NCBI RefSeq assembly: GCF_019207085.1
Contig: NZ_JAATOM010000014.1
Coordinates: 1 to 64,000 of the forward strand
Direction of reading: 5' to 3'
Length of the DNA stretch: 64,000 nucleotides
Source: Variovorax sp. dw_308
GTDB taxonomy: Bacteria; Pseudomonadota; Gammaproteobacteria; Burkholderiales; Burkholderiaceae_C
Part shown: one piece after another, positions 53,644 to 62,555 of the stretch
Layout: each line of letters starts with the position of its first letter
Numbering within the stretch: the stretch's first letter is position 1
Position numbers and translations under genes: made by a program
Notes under the pieces: model-generated
Databases searched by the model: none
What the model was told of the DNA's origin: nothing
What the model saw: only the letters and a program-made list of their open reading frames with translations

Positions 53644-54960
53644 ATGGGAACCCAGTCCATCATCATTGACGCCGCGGGCGTAGTCAACGTCACCGGCCAC
53701 AAGAACATGCTGCAGCTGATCCAGCTTCGCTGGATCGCCGTGGTCGGGCAGTTCTTCACCATCGGGGTTGTCCACTTCGGCTTCGATATCCCGCTGCCCA
53801 TCGAGACGATGCTGGGTGTGCTGGCTGCATTGGCGGTGTTCAACATCGCGAGCACGGTGCGTTGGCGCAGCCCGAAGGAGGTGACGAACCGCCGCCTGTT
53901 CGTCGCGTTGCTGGTCGACGTGGCCACGCTCACTGCGCAGCTGTACCTGAGTGGCGGCGCTTCCAACCCCTTCGTCTTCCTGTACCTGTTGCAGGTCAAC
54001 CTGGGGGCGGTGCTGCTGAGTCCCCGCGCGACCTGGACTTTGGTGGGAGTCACCATCGCCTGCTTTGGCGGGTTGGCCCTGTACGGCAGGCCACTGGCGC
54101 TGCCGCTCGACCAGGCCGGCGGACTGTCGAGCCCCTATGTGCAAGGCATGTTGATCTGCTTCGCTCTCGATGGTGCGTTGCTGGTGATCTTCATCACCCG
54201 CATCGGCGGCAATCTGCGTGAACGCGATGCGCGCCTGGCGAGTTTGCGACAACGCGCGGCCGAAGAGGAACATGTGGTGCGCATGGGCTTGCTGGCCTCC
54301 GGCGCGGCGCACGAACTCGGAACACCGCTTGCCACGCTGGCCGTGATCCTGGGCGACTGGCGCCGCATGAGTCCGTTCGTGGCCGATCATGAGTTGCTCC
54401 AGGAACTCGCGGAGATGCAGGCCCAGGTGCAACGCTGCAAGACCATCGTGACCGGCATCCTGCTGTCGGCGGGTGAGGCGCGTGGCGAATCATCGGTCAA
54501 GACAACGGTGTGCACCTTCCTCGACGAACTGATTGCCGAATGGCGCAACACACGTTCGGTGCAATGGTTCACCTACGACAATCGCTTCACCGATCACCTA
54601 CCGATGGTGTCGGACTCGACCGTGAAGCAGATGATCTGCAATGTGTTGGACAATGCGCTCGAGGCGTCGCCGCACTGGTGTTGTCTCGAAGCCACCCGCG
54701 CGCGGGGCGCGCTGGTCATCATGGTGACCGACACCGGCCCCGGATTCGCCCCGGAGATGCTGGCACAGTTTGGCAAGCCCTATCAATCCAGCAAAGGTCG
54801 GCCCGGCGGTGGCCTTGGCTTGTTTCTGTCGCTGAACGTGGCACGGACCCTCGGCGGCAGCGTCCACGCACACAATCGGGCGGTCGGCGGGGCGGTTGTC
54901 ACGATCTCCTTGCCGCTCGCCGCCATTACGCTTGAGGAAGACAATTTCAATGAAGGCTGA
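53644..54960 (+). CDS. RegB/PrrB-type redox sensor histidine kinase
   Basis: 438 residues from ATG at 53644. Six N-terminal transmembrane segments contain GGASNPF (104-110), the quinone-binding GGxxNPF signature of RegB. The H-box GAAHELGTPLATL places His223; N-box LDNALEASP and G-box DTGPGFAP, GGGLGLFLS follow. Overlaps the response-regulator gene by 11 bases. RegB senses respiratory redox state. Confidence 0.94.
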   Translation: MGTQSIIIDAAGVVNVTGHKNMLQLIQLRWIAVVGQFFTIGVVHFGFDIPLPIETMLGVLAALAVFNIASTVRWRSPKEVTNRRLFVALLVDVATLTAQLYLSGGASNPFVFLYLLQVNLGAVLLSPRATWTLVGVTIACFGGLALYGRPLALPLDQAGGLSSPYVQGMLICFALDGALLVIFITRIGGNLRERDARLASLRQRAAEEEHVVRMGLLASGAAHELGTPLATLAVILGDWRRMSPFVADHELLQELAEMQAQVQRCKTIVTGILLSAGEARGESSVKTTVCTFLDELIAEWRNTRSVQWFTYDNRFTDHLPMVSDSTVKQMICNVLDNALEASPHWCCLEATRARGALVIMVTDTGPGFAPEMLAQFGKPYQSSKGRPGGGLGLFLSLNVARTLGGSVHAHNRAVGGAVVTISLPLAAITLEEDNFNEG

Positions 54961-55489
54961 CGAACGCCTGTTGCTCATCGTGGAGGACGATGCGGCTTTC
55001 GCCCGGACGCTCGGCCGCTCGTTCGAGCGCCGCGGCTACCTGGTGGTCCTTGCATCCAGTCTCGAAGAGGTCGAGCTTCTGTTGCGGACCTGTTCGCCGG
55101 GCTTTGCGGTGGTCGACCTGAAGCTGAACGGCCAGGCCTCCGGGCTGGCCTGCGTGCAGGCGCTGCATGCGCGGGACCCGGACACGCTGATCGTGGTGCT
55201 GACCGGCTTCGCGAGCATCGCGACAGCGGTCGAGGCGATCAAGCTCGGCGCCTGCCACTACCTCGCCAAGCCGTCGAACACGGACGATATCGAGGCTGCG
55301 TTCGGTCGTTCGATGGGCGACGTGCAGGTGGCGCTGACCAATCGTTCGTCATCGATCAAGACGCTCGAATGGGAGCGGATTCACGAGACGCTGGCGGACA
55401 CCGGCTTCAACATCTCGGAAACCGCGCGCCGGCTGGGCATGCACCGCAGGACCTTGGCGCGCAAGCTGGGCAAGCAGCAGGTCAAGTAG
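54950..55489 (+). CDS. RegA/PrrA-type response regulator
   Basis: 179 residues. Receiver: IVEDDAAF acidic pair, VVDLKL with phospho-acceptor Asp56, Thr85 and Lys107. The C-terminal Fis-like helix-turn-helix (NISETARRLGMHRRTLARKL) is nearly invariant in RegA proteins. Together with the kinase it probably controls terminal oxidase genes such as the adjacent cyo operon. Confidence 0.94.
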   Translation: MKADERLLLIVEDDAAFARTLGRSFERRGYLVVLASSLEEVELLLRTCSPGFAVVDLKLNGQASGLACVQALHARDPDTLIVVLTGFASIATAVEAIKLGACHYLAKPSNTDDIEAAFGRSMGDVQVALTNRSSSIKTLEWERIHETLADTGFNISETARRLGMHRRTLARKLGKQQVK

Positions 55490-55522
55490 GGCGGGCGGCC
55501 CGGGCGGCCCGGCCCCGGGGGT

Positions 55523-55885
55523 TCAGAAATCCTCGTCGCGCAACTCGATGGGCTGGCCATGCGGGGTGCGGTCCGCGGCACGGTCCCAGGCGAGCCGATA
55601 GCGCTCCAGTTCTTCGGCCGAGCCGGCGCCCTTGCTTGCGACCAGCGACTCGAGCGCGGCGAGCCAATGGTGGTAGTAGGTGTCGCCGAGGTCGGCGTCG
55701 CCGGCCGCTTGCGCGGCGCGGATCTGCGCGGCGAGCGCCGCAGCCCATTCGGGCCAGGTGAACAGTTGCCGGGCATGCAGTGACACGGCCATGGCAAAGG
55801 CCTGGGCCTCCCAGGGTTCGCGGAACACCGGCTTGTCGTCCTGCCGGGGCATGCCGTCGAGAAGAGGGGGCTGGGCGTCAGTCAT
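55523..55885 (-). CDS. nitrile hydratase accessory protein
   Basis: 120 residues from [52 protein letters not shown] is the accessory (beta-like) fold that helps insert the metal. ATGA overlap with the beta-subunit gene. It is not a P47K-type GTPase, which fits a cobalt enzyme. Confidence 0.88.
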   Translation of the reverse strand: MTDAQPPLLDGMPRQDDKPVFREPWEAQAFAMAVSLHARQLFTWPEWAAALAAQIRAAQAAGDADLGDTYYHHWLAALESLVASKGAGSAEELERYRLAWDRAADRTPHGQPIELRDEDF

Positions 55886-56589
55886 GAGGCCCCCACACGA
55901 GGCACTTGGGTGTTCTCCGGTTCCAGGTAGCTTTCCCAGGCGTCGACGGAAACGCGCAGGCCCGGCGCGGAATTCGCACCCCAGATCGCATGCCCGTCGA
56001 ACACGACCGTGTAGAGCCATTGCGGCTGCTCCCCCAGCCCCTGTGCGTTGGTGTCGGCAAAGACGTGGGCGCCGTGCAGGTGCTCGACGGTGCCTGTCTT
56101 GCCGCTGGCATAGGCGGGCAGGCGCGTGTGGTGGTCGACGTGGGCGGCTCGCGTGCGGACCCGGTCGCCGACCTTGAAGCGCGGCTGCGCATCGACCTGG
56201 CGCGAGGTGGGCGAGCCCCTGGCCAGCGCGGCGGCAACCTCCGATGCCTGGAGTACACGCTTCGTCGCACGCGGCGGATACAGCATGCGGCCAGCCTCGA
56301 TTTCATCCGGCATCACCTGGAGGCGATCGGCCATCAGGCGCTCCAGCGCGGCCAGCCAGATCTCGTAGTAGGACATGCGGGCATAGGCAGGAAGGGTCTC
56401 GCGGACGCTTCGGCTCTGGTCGATGTTCCAGGAGCCAGTGCCGCCCATCGCCAGCGTCAGCGCGAGCACGCGCGGCTCCCAGGCGTGATGGAAGAGGGCG
56501 CCTTCGGGCTCGGGCAAGACGCGGCCCGGCGTGTCCCGGCCGCCGAGGTCCGCGTGGCTGGTGTAGGGCATCGTTGCCGTGGCGGTCAT
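55882..56589 (-). CDS. nthB: nitrile hydratase beta subunit
   Basis: 235 residues. [19 protein letters not shown] and [18 protein letters not shown] are conserved NHase beta elements, and [10 protein letters not shown] the C-terminal SH3-like barrel. It pairs with the alpha subunit to form the active alpha2beta2 enzyme that hydrates nitriles to amides. Overlaps both neighbours by ATGA. Confidence 0.95.
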   Translation of the reverse strand: MTATATMPYTSHADLGGRDTPGRVLPEPEGALFHHAWEPRVLALTLAMGGTGSWNIDQSRSVRETLPAYARMSYYEIWLAALERLMADRLQVMPDEIEAGRMLYPPRATKRVLQASEVAAALARGSPTSRQVDAQPRFKVGDRVRTRAAHVDHHTRLPAYASGKTGTVEHLHGAHVFADTNAQGLGEQPQWLYTVVFDGHAIWGANSAPGLRVSVDAWESYLEPENTQVPRVGAS

Positions 56590-57239
56590 GGCCTGCTCCG
56601 ACGCTCGGCCTCCGGGGTGCGCGCGAGTCCGGTGCCGATCATCGAATCACGCGTGACCAGTTCCGCAAGCCTTTCCTCGCTCCAGCCCTCGGTGCCGTCC
56701 GGGCGTTGCGGAATCACGAGGTAGCGCACCTCGGCGGTCGAATCCCAGACGCGGATTGCCGTCGTGTCAGGCAGGGAGACACCGAACTCGGCGAGCACCC
56801 CGCGCGGATCCTTCACGGCTCGGGAGCGGTAGGGCGCGCTCTTGTACCAGCTGGGTGGCAAGCCGAGCACCGGCCAGGGATAGCAACTGCAGAGCGTGCA
56901 GACAACCATGTTGTGCTGGTCGTCAGTATTCTCGACGGCGACCATGTGCTCGCCCTGGCGGCCGGCGAAACCGAGCGATGCAATGGCCGCGCTGGCATCG
57001 CGCCCCAGCCAGTCGCGGAATGCCGGATCGAGCCAGGCCCTTGCAACCACGCGCGCCCCGTTGCGGGGGCCGATCCTGGTCTGGTAGGTATCGATGAGGA
57101 CGTCGAGGGCGGCGGGATCGATGTAGCCCTTTTGCGAGAGCACGCTTTGCAGTGCGCGGACGCGAAGGTCCATCGGGCCGAGCTCGCTGTGATCGCCGTC
57201 GTGATCGTGGTCGTGGTCGTGATGCGGGTCGTGGGCCAT
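56586..57239 (-). CDS. nthA: nitrile hydratase alpha subunit, cobalt-type
   Basis: 217 residues. The metal motif VCTLCSCYP has Cys114, Cys117 and Cys119; the Thr in CTLCSC and Tyr after it are typical of cobalt-type enzymes (iron types have CSLCSC). The N-terminus is unusually His-rich ([15 protein letters not shown]), a possible metal-gathering tail. First gene of the operon alpha-beta-accessory. Confidence 0.95.
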   Translation of the reverse strand: MAHDPHHDHDHDHDGDHSELGPMDLRVRALQSVLSQKGYIDPAALDVLIDTYQTRIGPRNGARVVARAWLDPAFRDWLGRDASAAIASLGFAGRQGEHMVAVENTDDQHNMVVCTLCSCYPWPVLGLPPSWYKSAPYRSRAVKDPRGVLAEFGVSLPDTTAIRVWDSTAEVRYLVIPQRPDGTEGWSEERLAELVTRDSMIGTGLARTPEAERRSRP

Positions 57240-57249
57240 GCTCGCCTCC

Positions 57250-58386
57250 CTACATCGACGCTTCCAGCATCGCCCGATAGTCTTCCCGTGTTGCCAGCCG
57301 TGGATTGGTCTTGTGGCAGTGATCGGCCATGGCGCCGTCGATGATCTTCTCGAACAGGTCGCTCGTCACGCCGGCTTCCGCCAGGCCGGCAGGCAGGCCC
57401 AGGCGGGCGTTCATGTCGCGGATGGCGTCGCCGAGGTCGCCGGCCGAATCGAGGTGCATCGCCTGCGCCATGCGTTGCAGGCGCTGGTCCTTCTGCACTG
57501 ACTCCGCGCCGGCGTTGAAATGGATCACCGCGGGCAGGAAGAGCGCGTTCAGCGTGCCGTGATGGAGCCGCGGGTCGACCCCGCCGAGGCTGTGGCTCAG
57601 GCTGTGCACGCAGCCCAGGCCCTTCTGGAACGCCATCGCGCCCTGCATCGAGGCGCTCATGAGGTTCAGGCGCGCCTCGCGGTCGGCGCCGTCCCGGGTG
57701 GCGCGTTCGATGTGGCCCCATGCGCGCTCCAGGCCATCGAGCGCGATGCCGTCTGCCGGCGGATTGAAGGCGGCCGACATGAAGGTTTCCATGCAGTGCG
57801 CGATCGCGTCCATGCCGGTGGCGGCCGTCAGCCGCGGCGGCAGGCCGAGCGTCAGTTCCGGGTCGCAGATCGCCGCCTTGGGCATCAGGAACCAGCTGTG
57901 GAAGCCGAGCTTGCGGTGGTCGTCCACGATGATGATGGCGCCGCGCGCCACCTCGCTGCCGGTGCCGCTGGTGGTGGGCACGGCGATCAGCGGGGCCACG
58001 CGATCGGTGATCTTGGGCGAGCCGCCCTCGATGGTCGCGTAGGTGGTAAGGGGCCCTTCATGGGTGGCGAGGATCGCCGCGCCCTTGGCGCAATCGATGG
58101 CCGAGCCGCCGCCGACGGCGATCAGGCCGTCGCAGCGATGGCTGCGATAGGCCTCCACTGCGGCACGCACCGCGGCCTCGGTCGGATTGGAAGGCGTCTG
58201 GTCGAACACGGCCACCTCGAGATCGCCCAGCGCATCGAGCGCCTTCTGCAGGACGCCCGCGGCGCGCACCCCCGCGTCGGTGACGATCATCGGCCGGTCG
58301 ATGCCGATGCGCGCGCATTCCGCCGACAGCAACCGGATGGCGCCGAACTCGAACTGGACTTGGGTGAGGTATTGGATGAGGGCCAT
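57250..58386 (-). CDS. iron-containing alcohol dehydrogenase
   Basis: 378 residues. [15 protein letters not shown] (nucleotide site), [13 protein letters not shown] and HSLSHSLGG with HHG give the Fe-ADH metal ligands. It ends up 10 bases upstream of the nitrile hydratase alpha start, so it is likely the first gene of that operon, possibly handling a hydroxylated nitrile or related alcohol/aldehyde. Confidence 0.92.
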   Translation of the reverse strand: MALIQYLTQVQFEFGAIRLLSAECARIGIDRPMIVTDAGVRAAGVLQKALDALGDLEVAVFDQTPSNPTEAAVRAAVEAYRSHRCDGLIAVGGGSAIDCAKGAAILATHEGPLTTYATIEGGSPKITDRVAPLIAVPTTSGTGSEVARGAIIIVDDHRKLGFHSWFLMPKAAICDPELTLGLPPRLTAATGMDAIAHCMETFMSAAFNPPADGIALDGLERAWGHIERATRDGADREARLNLMSASMQGAMAFQKGLGCVHSLSHSLGGVDPRLHHGTLNALFLPAVIHFNAGAESVQKDQRLQRMAQAMHLDSAGDLGDAIRDMNARLGLPAGLAEAGVTSDLFEKIIDGAMADHCHKTNPRLATREDYRAMLEASM

Positions 58387-58458
58387 GTGGGGTGGTGGTC
58401 AGTGGCGCAACGGTAGGATGCGAACCGCCAATCTAACAAAGCGCATATCTCCTTGAAC

Positions 58459-59337
58459 ATGAAACATACCCTTGCCGCCGCCGTGGCTGTTGCACTGGGC
58501 ACGGCCCTGGCTTCAGGCGCGCAGGCCGAGTGCATGAGCGATGCCGACGTGGCTGCAATGGCCGCCGCCATGGTGGCAAGGACCCCGGCCCCGAATCCGC
58601 CCCAGGACTTCAGCGAGGCCGACGCCAGTTGCACACGCGCCAAGCTCAACAAGCTGCTGCTCGCAAGGTACGGCACGCCGATCGGCTACAAGGCGGGGCT
58701 GACCAATGCCAGCATCCAGAAGCGCTTCGGCTATGACAAGCCCGTGTGGGGCGTGCTGTACCAGGGCATGGTGCTGGACAACGGCGCCACCGTGGACGCG
58801 GCCTTCGGCGCGCGCCCGCTCTACGAAGCCGACCTGCTGGTGCGCGTGCGAAGTGATGCCATCAACCGTGCGAAGACCGCGGCGGACGTGATGGCCGCCA
58901 TCGACCAGATCGTGCCCTTCATCGAACTCGCCGATCTCACCGTGCAGTCGACCACCGCGCTGAATGGTCCGGGCGTCACGGCCATCAATGCGGGTGCGCG
59001 GCTCGGCGTGAAAGGGCTTGCCGTCCTCGTGCCGCAAGCCGACTTCGCGCAGGCCTATCTGCTGGACGCCCTGCGCGACATGACGGTGCGCATCACCGAC
59101 AGCGGCACCGGCGCGGAACTGGCACGCGGCAAGGGCAGTGACATCCTGGGCCAGCCGCTCGAGTCGGTGGTCTGGCTCGCCGATGCGCTGGCCAGGGAAG
59201 GCCTTGCGATGCGGCCCGGCGACCTGATCAGCCTGGGCTCCTTCTCGCCATTGCTGACGCCGAGGGCGGGGCAGTCGGTGCAGGTGAGCTACGACGGCTT
59301 GCCCGGCGCGCAATCGGTGGCCGTCAACTTCCGATGA
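58459..59337 (+). CDS. hydratase (MhpD/FAH-related) with predicted signal peptide
   Basis: 292 residues from ATG at 58459 (a TTG two codons earlier is weaker). The first 24 residues (AAAVAVALGTALASGAQA) are a clear signal peptide with AQA-E cleavage. The mature part has GYKAGLTNASIQKRFG, RPLYEADLLVRV and FIELADLTV, the 2-keto-4-pentenoate hydratase/FAH-type motifs with conserved acidic ligands. These enzymes are normally cytoplasmic, so export is unusual. Coupled to the esterase gene by ATGA. Confidence 0.85.
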   Translation: MKHTLAAAVAVALGTALASGAQAECMSDADVAAMAAAMVARTPAPNPPQDFSEADASCTRAKLNKLLLARYGTPIGYKAGLTNASIQKRFGYDKPVWGVLYQGMVLDNGATVDAAFGARPLYEADLLVRVRSDAINRAKTAADVMAAIDQIVPFIELADLTVQSTTALNGPGVTAINAGARLGVKGLAVLVPQADFAQAYLLDALRDMTVRITDSGTGAELARGKGSDILGQPLESVVWLADALAREGLAMRPGDLISLGSFSPLLTPRAGQSVQVSYDGLPGAQSVAVNFR

Positions 59338-60281
59338 TGGGGCGCAAGCCGCAGCTCACGCCGAAGATGGCCGGCGTGGTCGAGCGCATGGCGCGCGCCG
59401 GTCATCCACCGCTCAACGCCATGACGCCCGATGAGGCCAAGGCCGCCTATGAGAAGGGCGCCGGCATGCTGGAGGTGCCGAAGCCGCAGTTGGTGCGCGT
59501 CGAGGACTTCACGATCCCCGCGCGCGACGGCTACCCGCTGCCTGCGCGCCTGTATGCGCCCTCGCATGACGTGCTGCCGGTGCTCGTGTACTTCCATGGC
59601 GGCGGCTTCACGGTCGGCAACATCCGCACGCACGACACGCTGTGCCGGGTGCTGAGCCGCGACAGCGGCTGTGCGGTGATCTCGATCGACTACCGTCTCG
59701 CGCCCGCGCACAAGTTCCCGACTGCATCGAACGATGCGTGGGACGCCGTGCAGCACATCGCCAAGGAGGGCGAGGCGCTCGGCATCGACGCCGGCCGGCT
59801 TGCACTGGGCGGCGACAGCGCAGGCGGCACGCTCACCGCGGTATGCGCGATCATGGCGCGCGACGCCGGATTGCCCATCGCGCTGCAACTGATGATCTAC
59901 CCCGGCATGGCGGCACACCAGGACACCGATTCGCACCGCGTCTTCGCCGACGGCCCCTTGCTGACCGAGGCCATGATCAGCTGGTTCTTCGCCGGCTACG
60001 TGCGCACGCCCGCAGATCGGGACGACTGGCGCTTCGCACCACTCCATGCCGACGATGTCGAGGGCGTGGCGCCGGCATGGATCGGCCTGGCCGAATGCGA
60101 TCCGGTGGTCGACGAAGGCATTGCCTACGCCGACAAGCTGCGCGCCGCCGGCGTCGCGGTCGACCTGGAGATCTACCGCGGGGTGATCCACGAATTCATC
60201 AAGATGGGCCGCGCCATTCCGGAGGCGCTGGCCGCGCAGGCGGATGCGGCGCGAGCGCTGCGCGAGGCGCTGAATCCTTAG
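59334..60281 (+). CDS. alpha/beta hydrolase, HSL-type esterase
   Basis: 315 residues. FHGGGFTVGN (oxyanion HGGG), GGDSAGG (nucleophile) and the Asp/His of the C-terminus (CDPVVDEG, IHEF) complete the triad of hormone-sensitive-lipase family esterases. No signal peptide. Translated with the exported hydratase by 4-base overlap; converges on the pseudogene. Confidence 0.92.
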   Translation: MMGRKPQLTPKMAGVVERMARAGHPPLNAMTPDEAKAAYEKGAGMLEVPKPQLVRVEDFTIPARDGYPLPARLYAPSHDVLPVLVYFHGGGFTVGNIRTHDTLCRVLSRDSGCAVISIDYRLAPAHKFPTASNDAWDAVQHIAKEGEALGIDAGRLALGGDSAGGTLTAVCAIMARDAGLPIALQLMIYPGMAAHQDTDSHRVFADGPLLTEAMISWFFAGYVRTPADRDDWRFAPLHADDVEGVAPAWIGLAECDPVVDEGIAYADKLRAAGVAVDLEIYRGVIHEFIKMGRAIPEALAAQADAARALREALNP

Positions 60282-61044
60282 GGCATGCGCTTGAGCCAGC
60301 CCAGCCCCCTGGCATGCAGGCTCTGCACGTAGAGTCGATCGCGCGTCTCGGTGATGCCTGTCGTCTCGGGGTAGGCGCCGGTCGCGTCCTGCAGGTCCGC
60401 CAGGACCTTGCCTTCTTCGCTGAACGCGAACACGTGGCCGTAGGGCCGGGGCACCGGCCACAGCGCGCGCGGCAGCCGCAATGTGACGCTGCGCAGGAAC
60501 GGCATTCCTGCCATCTTGTCGACGGCCGGGTTGCGCGGCTTCACGAGGCCGGCCCAGACCTTGCCGTCGAGCCCGCGCATCAGGTTGTCGGGATAGCCGG
60601 GCAGGTTGTCGAACAGGACGCTTGCCTGCGGACTCGTGGCGTTGCCCACATCGAGGTCGCGCGCCTGCACGTCGATCTTCCAGATGCGGTACTTGCCGGT
60701 CTCGGCCACGAACAGGTTCTTCTCGTCCGCGCTCAGCGCCACGCCGTTCGCGAACGCGAGTCCCCGGGCCACGATGCGCGTCGCTTTCGTGGCCGGGTCG
60801 TACGCGAGCACACGCCCTGTCGCGGACTGCTCGATGATGTCGAGCACGCTGGCCTCGAAGGTGCCGCCCCAGTCCGCCGGCGCAAAGCGCGTGGACGCAT
60901 CGCTGAAGTACACCGTGCCGTCGCGCGCCACCACCACGGCGTCTGCATAGCGGATCGGCTGGCCGCCGACCTTGTCGGCCAGCACCGTGACCTGCCTGCC
61001 AGCAGCACGACCAGCCCAAGGGCGGCGAGCAGTTTCTTCAGCAT
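60278..61044 (-). pseudogene. SMP-30/gluconolactonase family pseudogene (internal deletion)
   Basis: A start MLKKLLAALGLVVLLAG at 61044 in one frame runs straight into VTVLADKVGGQPIRYADAV in another frame at about 60990. In intact relatives, as I know them, roughly a hundred residues separate the anchor from this blade. The remaining frame (ending QSLHARGLGWLKRMP) is otherwise a good SMP-30/strictosidine-synthase-like propeller. So an out-of-frame deletion removed the middle N-terminal part. The junction has a GGCAGGCAGG repeat that would explain it. Confidence 0.75.
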
Positions 61045-61136
61045 GCGCGAGCGTCTCCGATGTTGTCGTTGGCTGCGATTGTCGCGACGAAAATCGGCCG
61101 CTTTCCGACAACCGCAACGAACCCTGGAGACATCCC

Positions 61137-61997
61137 ATGACCGCCCGCAGTGATTTCCGCTTCTTCCACCGCCTGCGCGTGCGCTGGGCCGAAGTCGACA
61201 TGCAGAAGATCGTCTTCAACGCGCACTACCTGATGTACTTCGACACCGCCATCGCGGACTACTGGCGCGCGCTGTCGCTGCCCTACGAGGAATCGATGGT
61301 GGCGATGGGCGGCGACCTTTACGTGCGCAAGGCGACCATCGAATTCCATGCCTCGGCACGCATCGACGACATGCTCGACGTCGGCATGCGCTGCGCGCGC
61401 ATCGGCAACTCGTCGATCGTGTTCGAGGGCGGCCTGTTTCGCGGGGACGACCTGCTGGTGTCGAGCGAGCTGGTCTACGTTTTCGCCGATCCGGCAACCC
61501 AGACCTCTCGCTCCGTGCCTCCGGTGCTGCGCGAACTTCTCCAGGCTTTCGAACGCGGCGAGCGCGTGTACGAACTCGCGGCGGGCACCTGGGCTGACGT
61601 AAGCGAGGGCGCGGGCGCGCTGCGGCGCGAGGTCTTCATCGAGGAACAGCGCGTACCGGCCGAGATGGAATGGGACGAGCACGATGCCGTCGCGTTGCAC
61701 GGCGTCGCGCGCAACCGCCTCGGCAAGGTGGTCGCCACCGGGCGCCTACTGTCCGAATCGCCCGGCATTGCGCGCATCGGCCGGATGGCGGTGCACCGGG
61801 GTTTGCGTGGTAGCGGCCACGGCGCGGCGGTGCTGCGACTGCTGGAGGACGCGGCGAAGGCGCGGGGCGACACGGAAGTCACGCTGCATGCCCAGCGCAG
61901 TGCCGAGGCCTTTTATAAGCGCCTTGGGTATTCGGCCAGCGGCGAGCCTTTTGACGAGGCAGGTATTGCGCACATCGAAATGCGGCGTGTGCTCTGA
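61137..61997 (+). CDS. fused YbgC-like thioesterase and GNAT acetyltransferase
   Basis: 286 residues from ATG at 61137 with GGAG 7 bases upstream. Residues 1-140 form a 4HBT hotdog domain (RWAEVDMQKIVFNAHYLMYFD, the conserved Asp region of acyl-CoA thioesterases). Residues about 150-286 form a GNAT domain (RREVFIEEQRVPAEMEWDEHD, RGLRGSGHGAAVLRLLE, the acetyl-CoA motif). Both domains look complete. A fused pair suggests joint action on an acyl-CoA or acyl-amine; function unknown. Confidence 0.85.
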   Translation: MTARSDFRFFHRLRVRWAEVDMQKIVFNAHYLMYFDTAIADYWRALSLPYEESMVAMGGDLYVRKATIEFHASARIDDMLDVGMRCARIGNSSIVFEGGLFRGDDLLVSSELVYVFADPATQTSRSVPPVLRELLQAFERGERVYELAAGTWADVSEGAGALRREVFIEEQRVPAEMEWDEHDAVALHGVARNRLGKVVATGRLLSESPGIARIGRMAVHRGLRGSGHGAAVLRLLEDAAKARGDTEVTLHAQRSAEAFYKRLGYSASGEPFDEAGIAHIEMRRVL

Positions 61998-62233
61998 TAT
62001 TGGCGCTGATATAGACAATAGTGACAATTAGCTTGTGCTATTTGTCGCACTGTTGAATTGACTGCATGCGCAATCGGAAAATTCTGCACGCCGGACGGAC
62101 CCGTCCTGCGTCGCAAAACCCGCGGAGGTGCTCCAATACATTTATCGGCTGTCACACGATACGAATAAGAAGCACACGGGAGAGAGGGTAGAACAAGAAG
62201 CACTCTTCGAGGGTGCGCTGGGAGAGGACCTGT

Positions 62234-62265
62234 CCCCGGAAGCGAAAGCTTCCGGGGATTTTTTT
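62234..62265 (+). terminator. orphan rho-independent terminator
   Basis: CCCCGGAAGC-GAAA-GCTTCCGGGG is a perfect 10-bp stem with a GNRA loop, followed by A and seven T. It lies 237 bases after the fusion-gene stop and 290 bases before the adhesin start. Since nothing coding ends here, it may end a small RNA or read-through transcript. Confidence 0.85.
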
Positions 62266-62288
62266 CGTCCTGACTTGTTGGGAATTCA

Positions 62289-62485
62289 GCAAATTGCCTT
62301 TCACGCAATGTGAACGGCCTGTCGGGCTTCAGCAATTTCTTATGGCCGATGAGGAAATTTCCCACCGCGTGTGCGACGGAACCTGCATACGGGAAAACCC
62401 TAAAAAGGTCTAATTGATACATCGCAAATGAATGTTGCCAGCCACCGAAGAGCCAGCAATTTTCTTTGAAATTGCATAGCAATTT
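62289..62485. promoter_or_regulatory. cluster of GCAATTT inverted sites upstream of the adhesin
   Basis: Sites: GCAAATTGC (62289-62297), GCAATTT (62332-62338), GCAATTT (62456-62462), AAATTGC (62469-62475), GCAATTT (62479-62485). The last three form two overlapping inverted repeats (6- and 3-base spacers), which could make alternative hairpins or a multi-site operator. The last site is 71 bases before the adhesin ATG. Confidence 0.5.
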
Positions 62486-62555
62486 AGGTGAACGCGCCAA
62501 GCAGTCGGACCGGCCACACCGCAAATCCTTTCCCCGGCACTTTGAAAGAACCGCA

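Larger units (their letters stand above)
61998..62555 (+). other. 558-bp intergenic region before the adhesin gene
   Basis: AT-richer than its surroundings. It holds an inverted repeat (AATAGTGACAA-TTAGC-TTGTGCTATT, 62017-62042), an orphan terminator (62234-62265) and a cluster of GCAATTT sites (62289-62485). No ORF here is convincing; short frames cross the terminator. A small RNA ending at the terminator is possible. Confidence 0.6.

Noticed and set aside
55490-55522. GC-rich hairpin between regA and the nitrile hydratase accessory gene as a terminator
   Set aside because: Complex GGGCGGCCCGG repeats and no T-run; structure ambiguous.
62128-62313. 61-codon frame upstream of the adhesin
   Set aside because: It runs through the strong terminator and the T-run, has no ribosome site and no motif.
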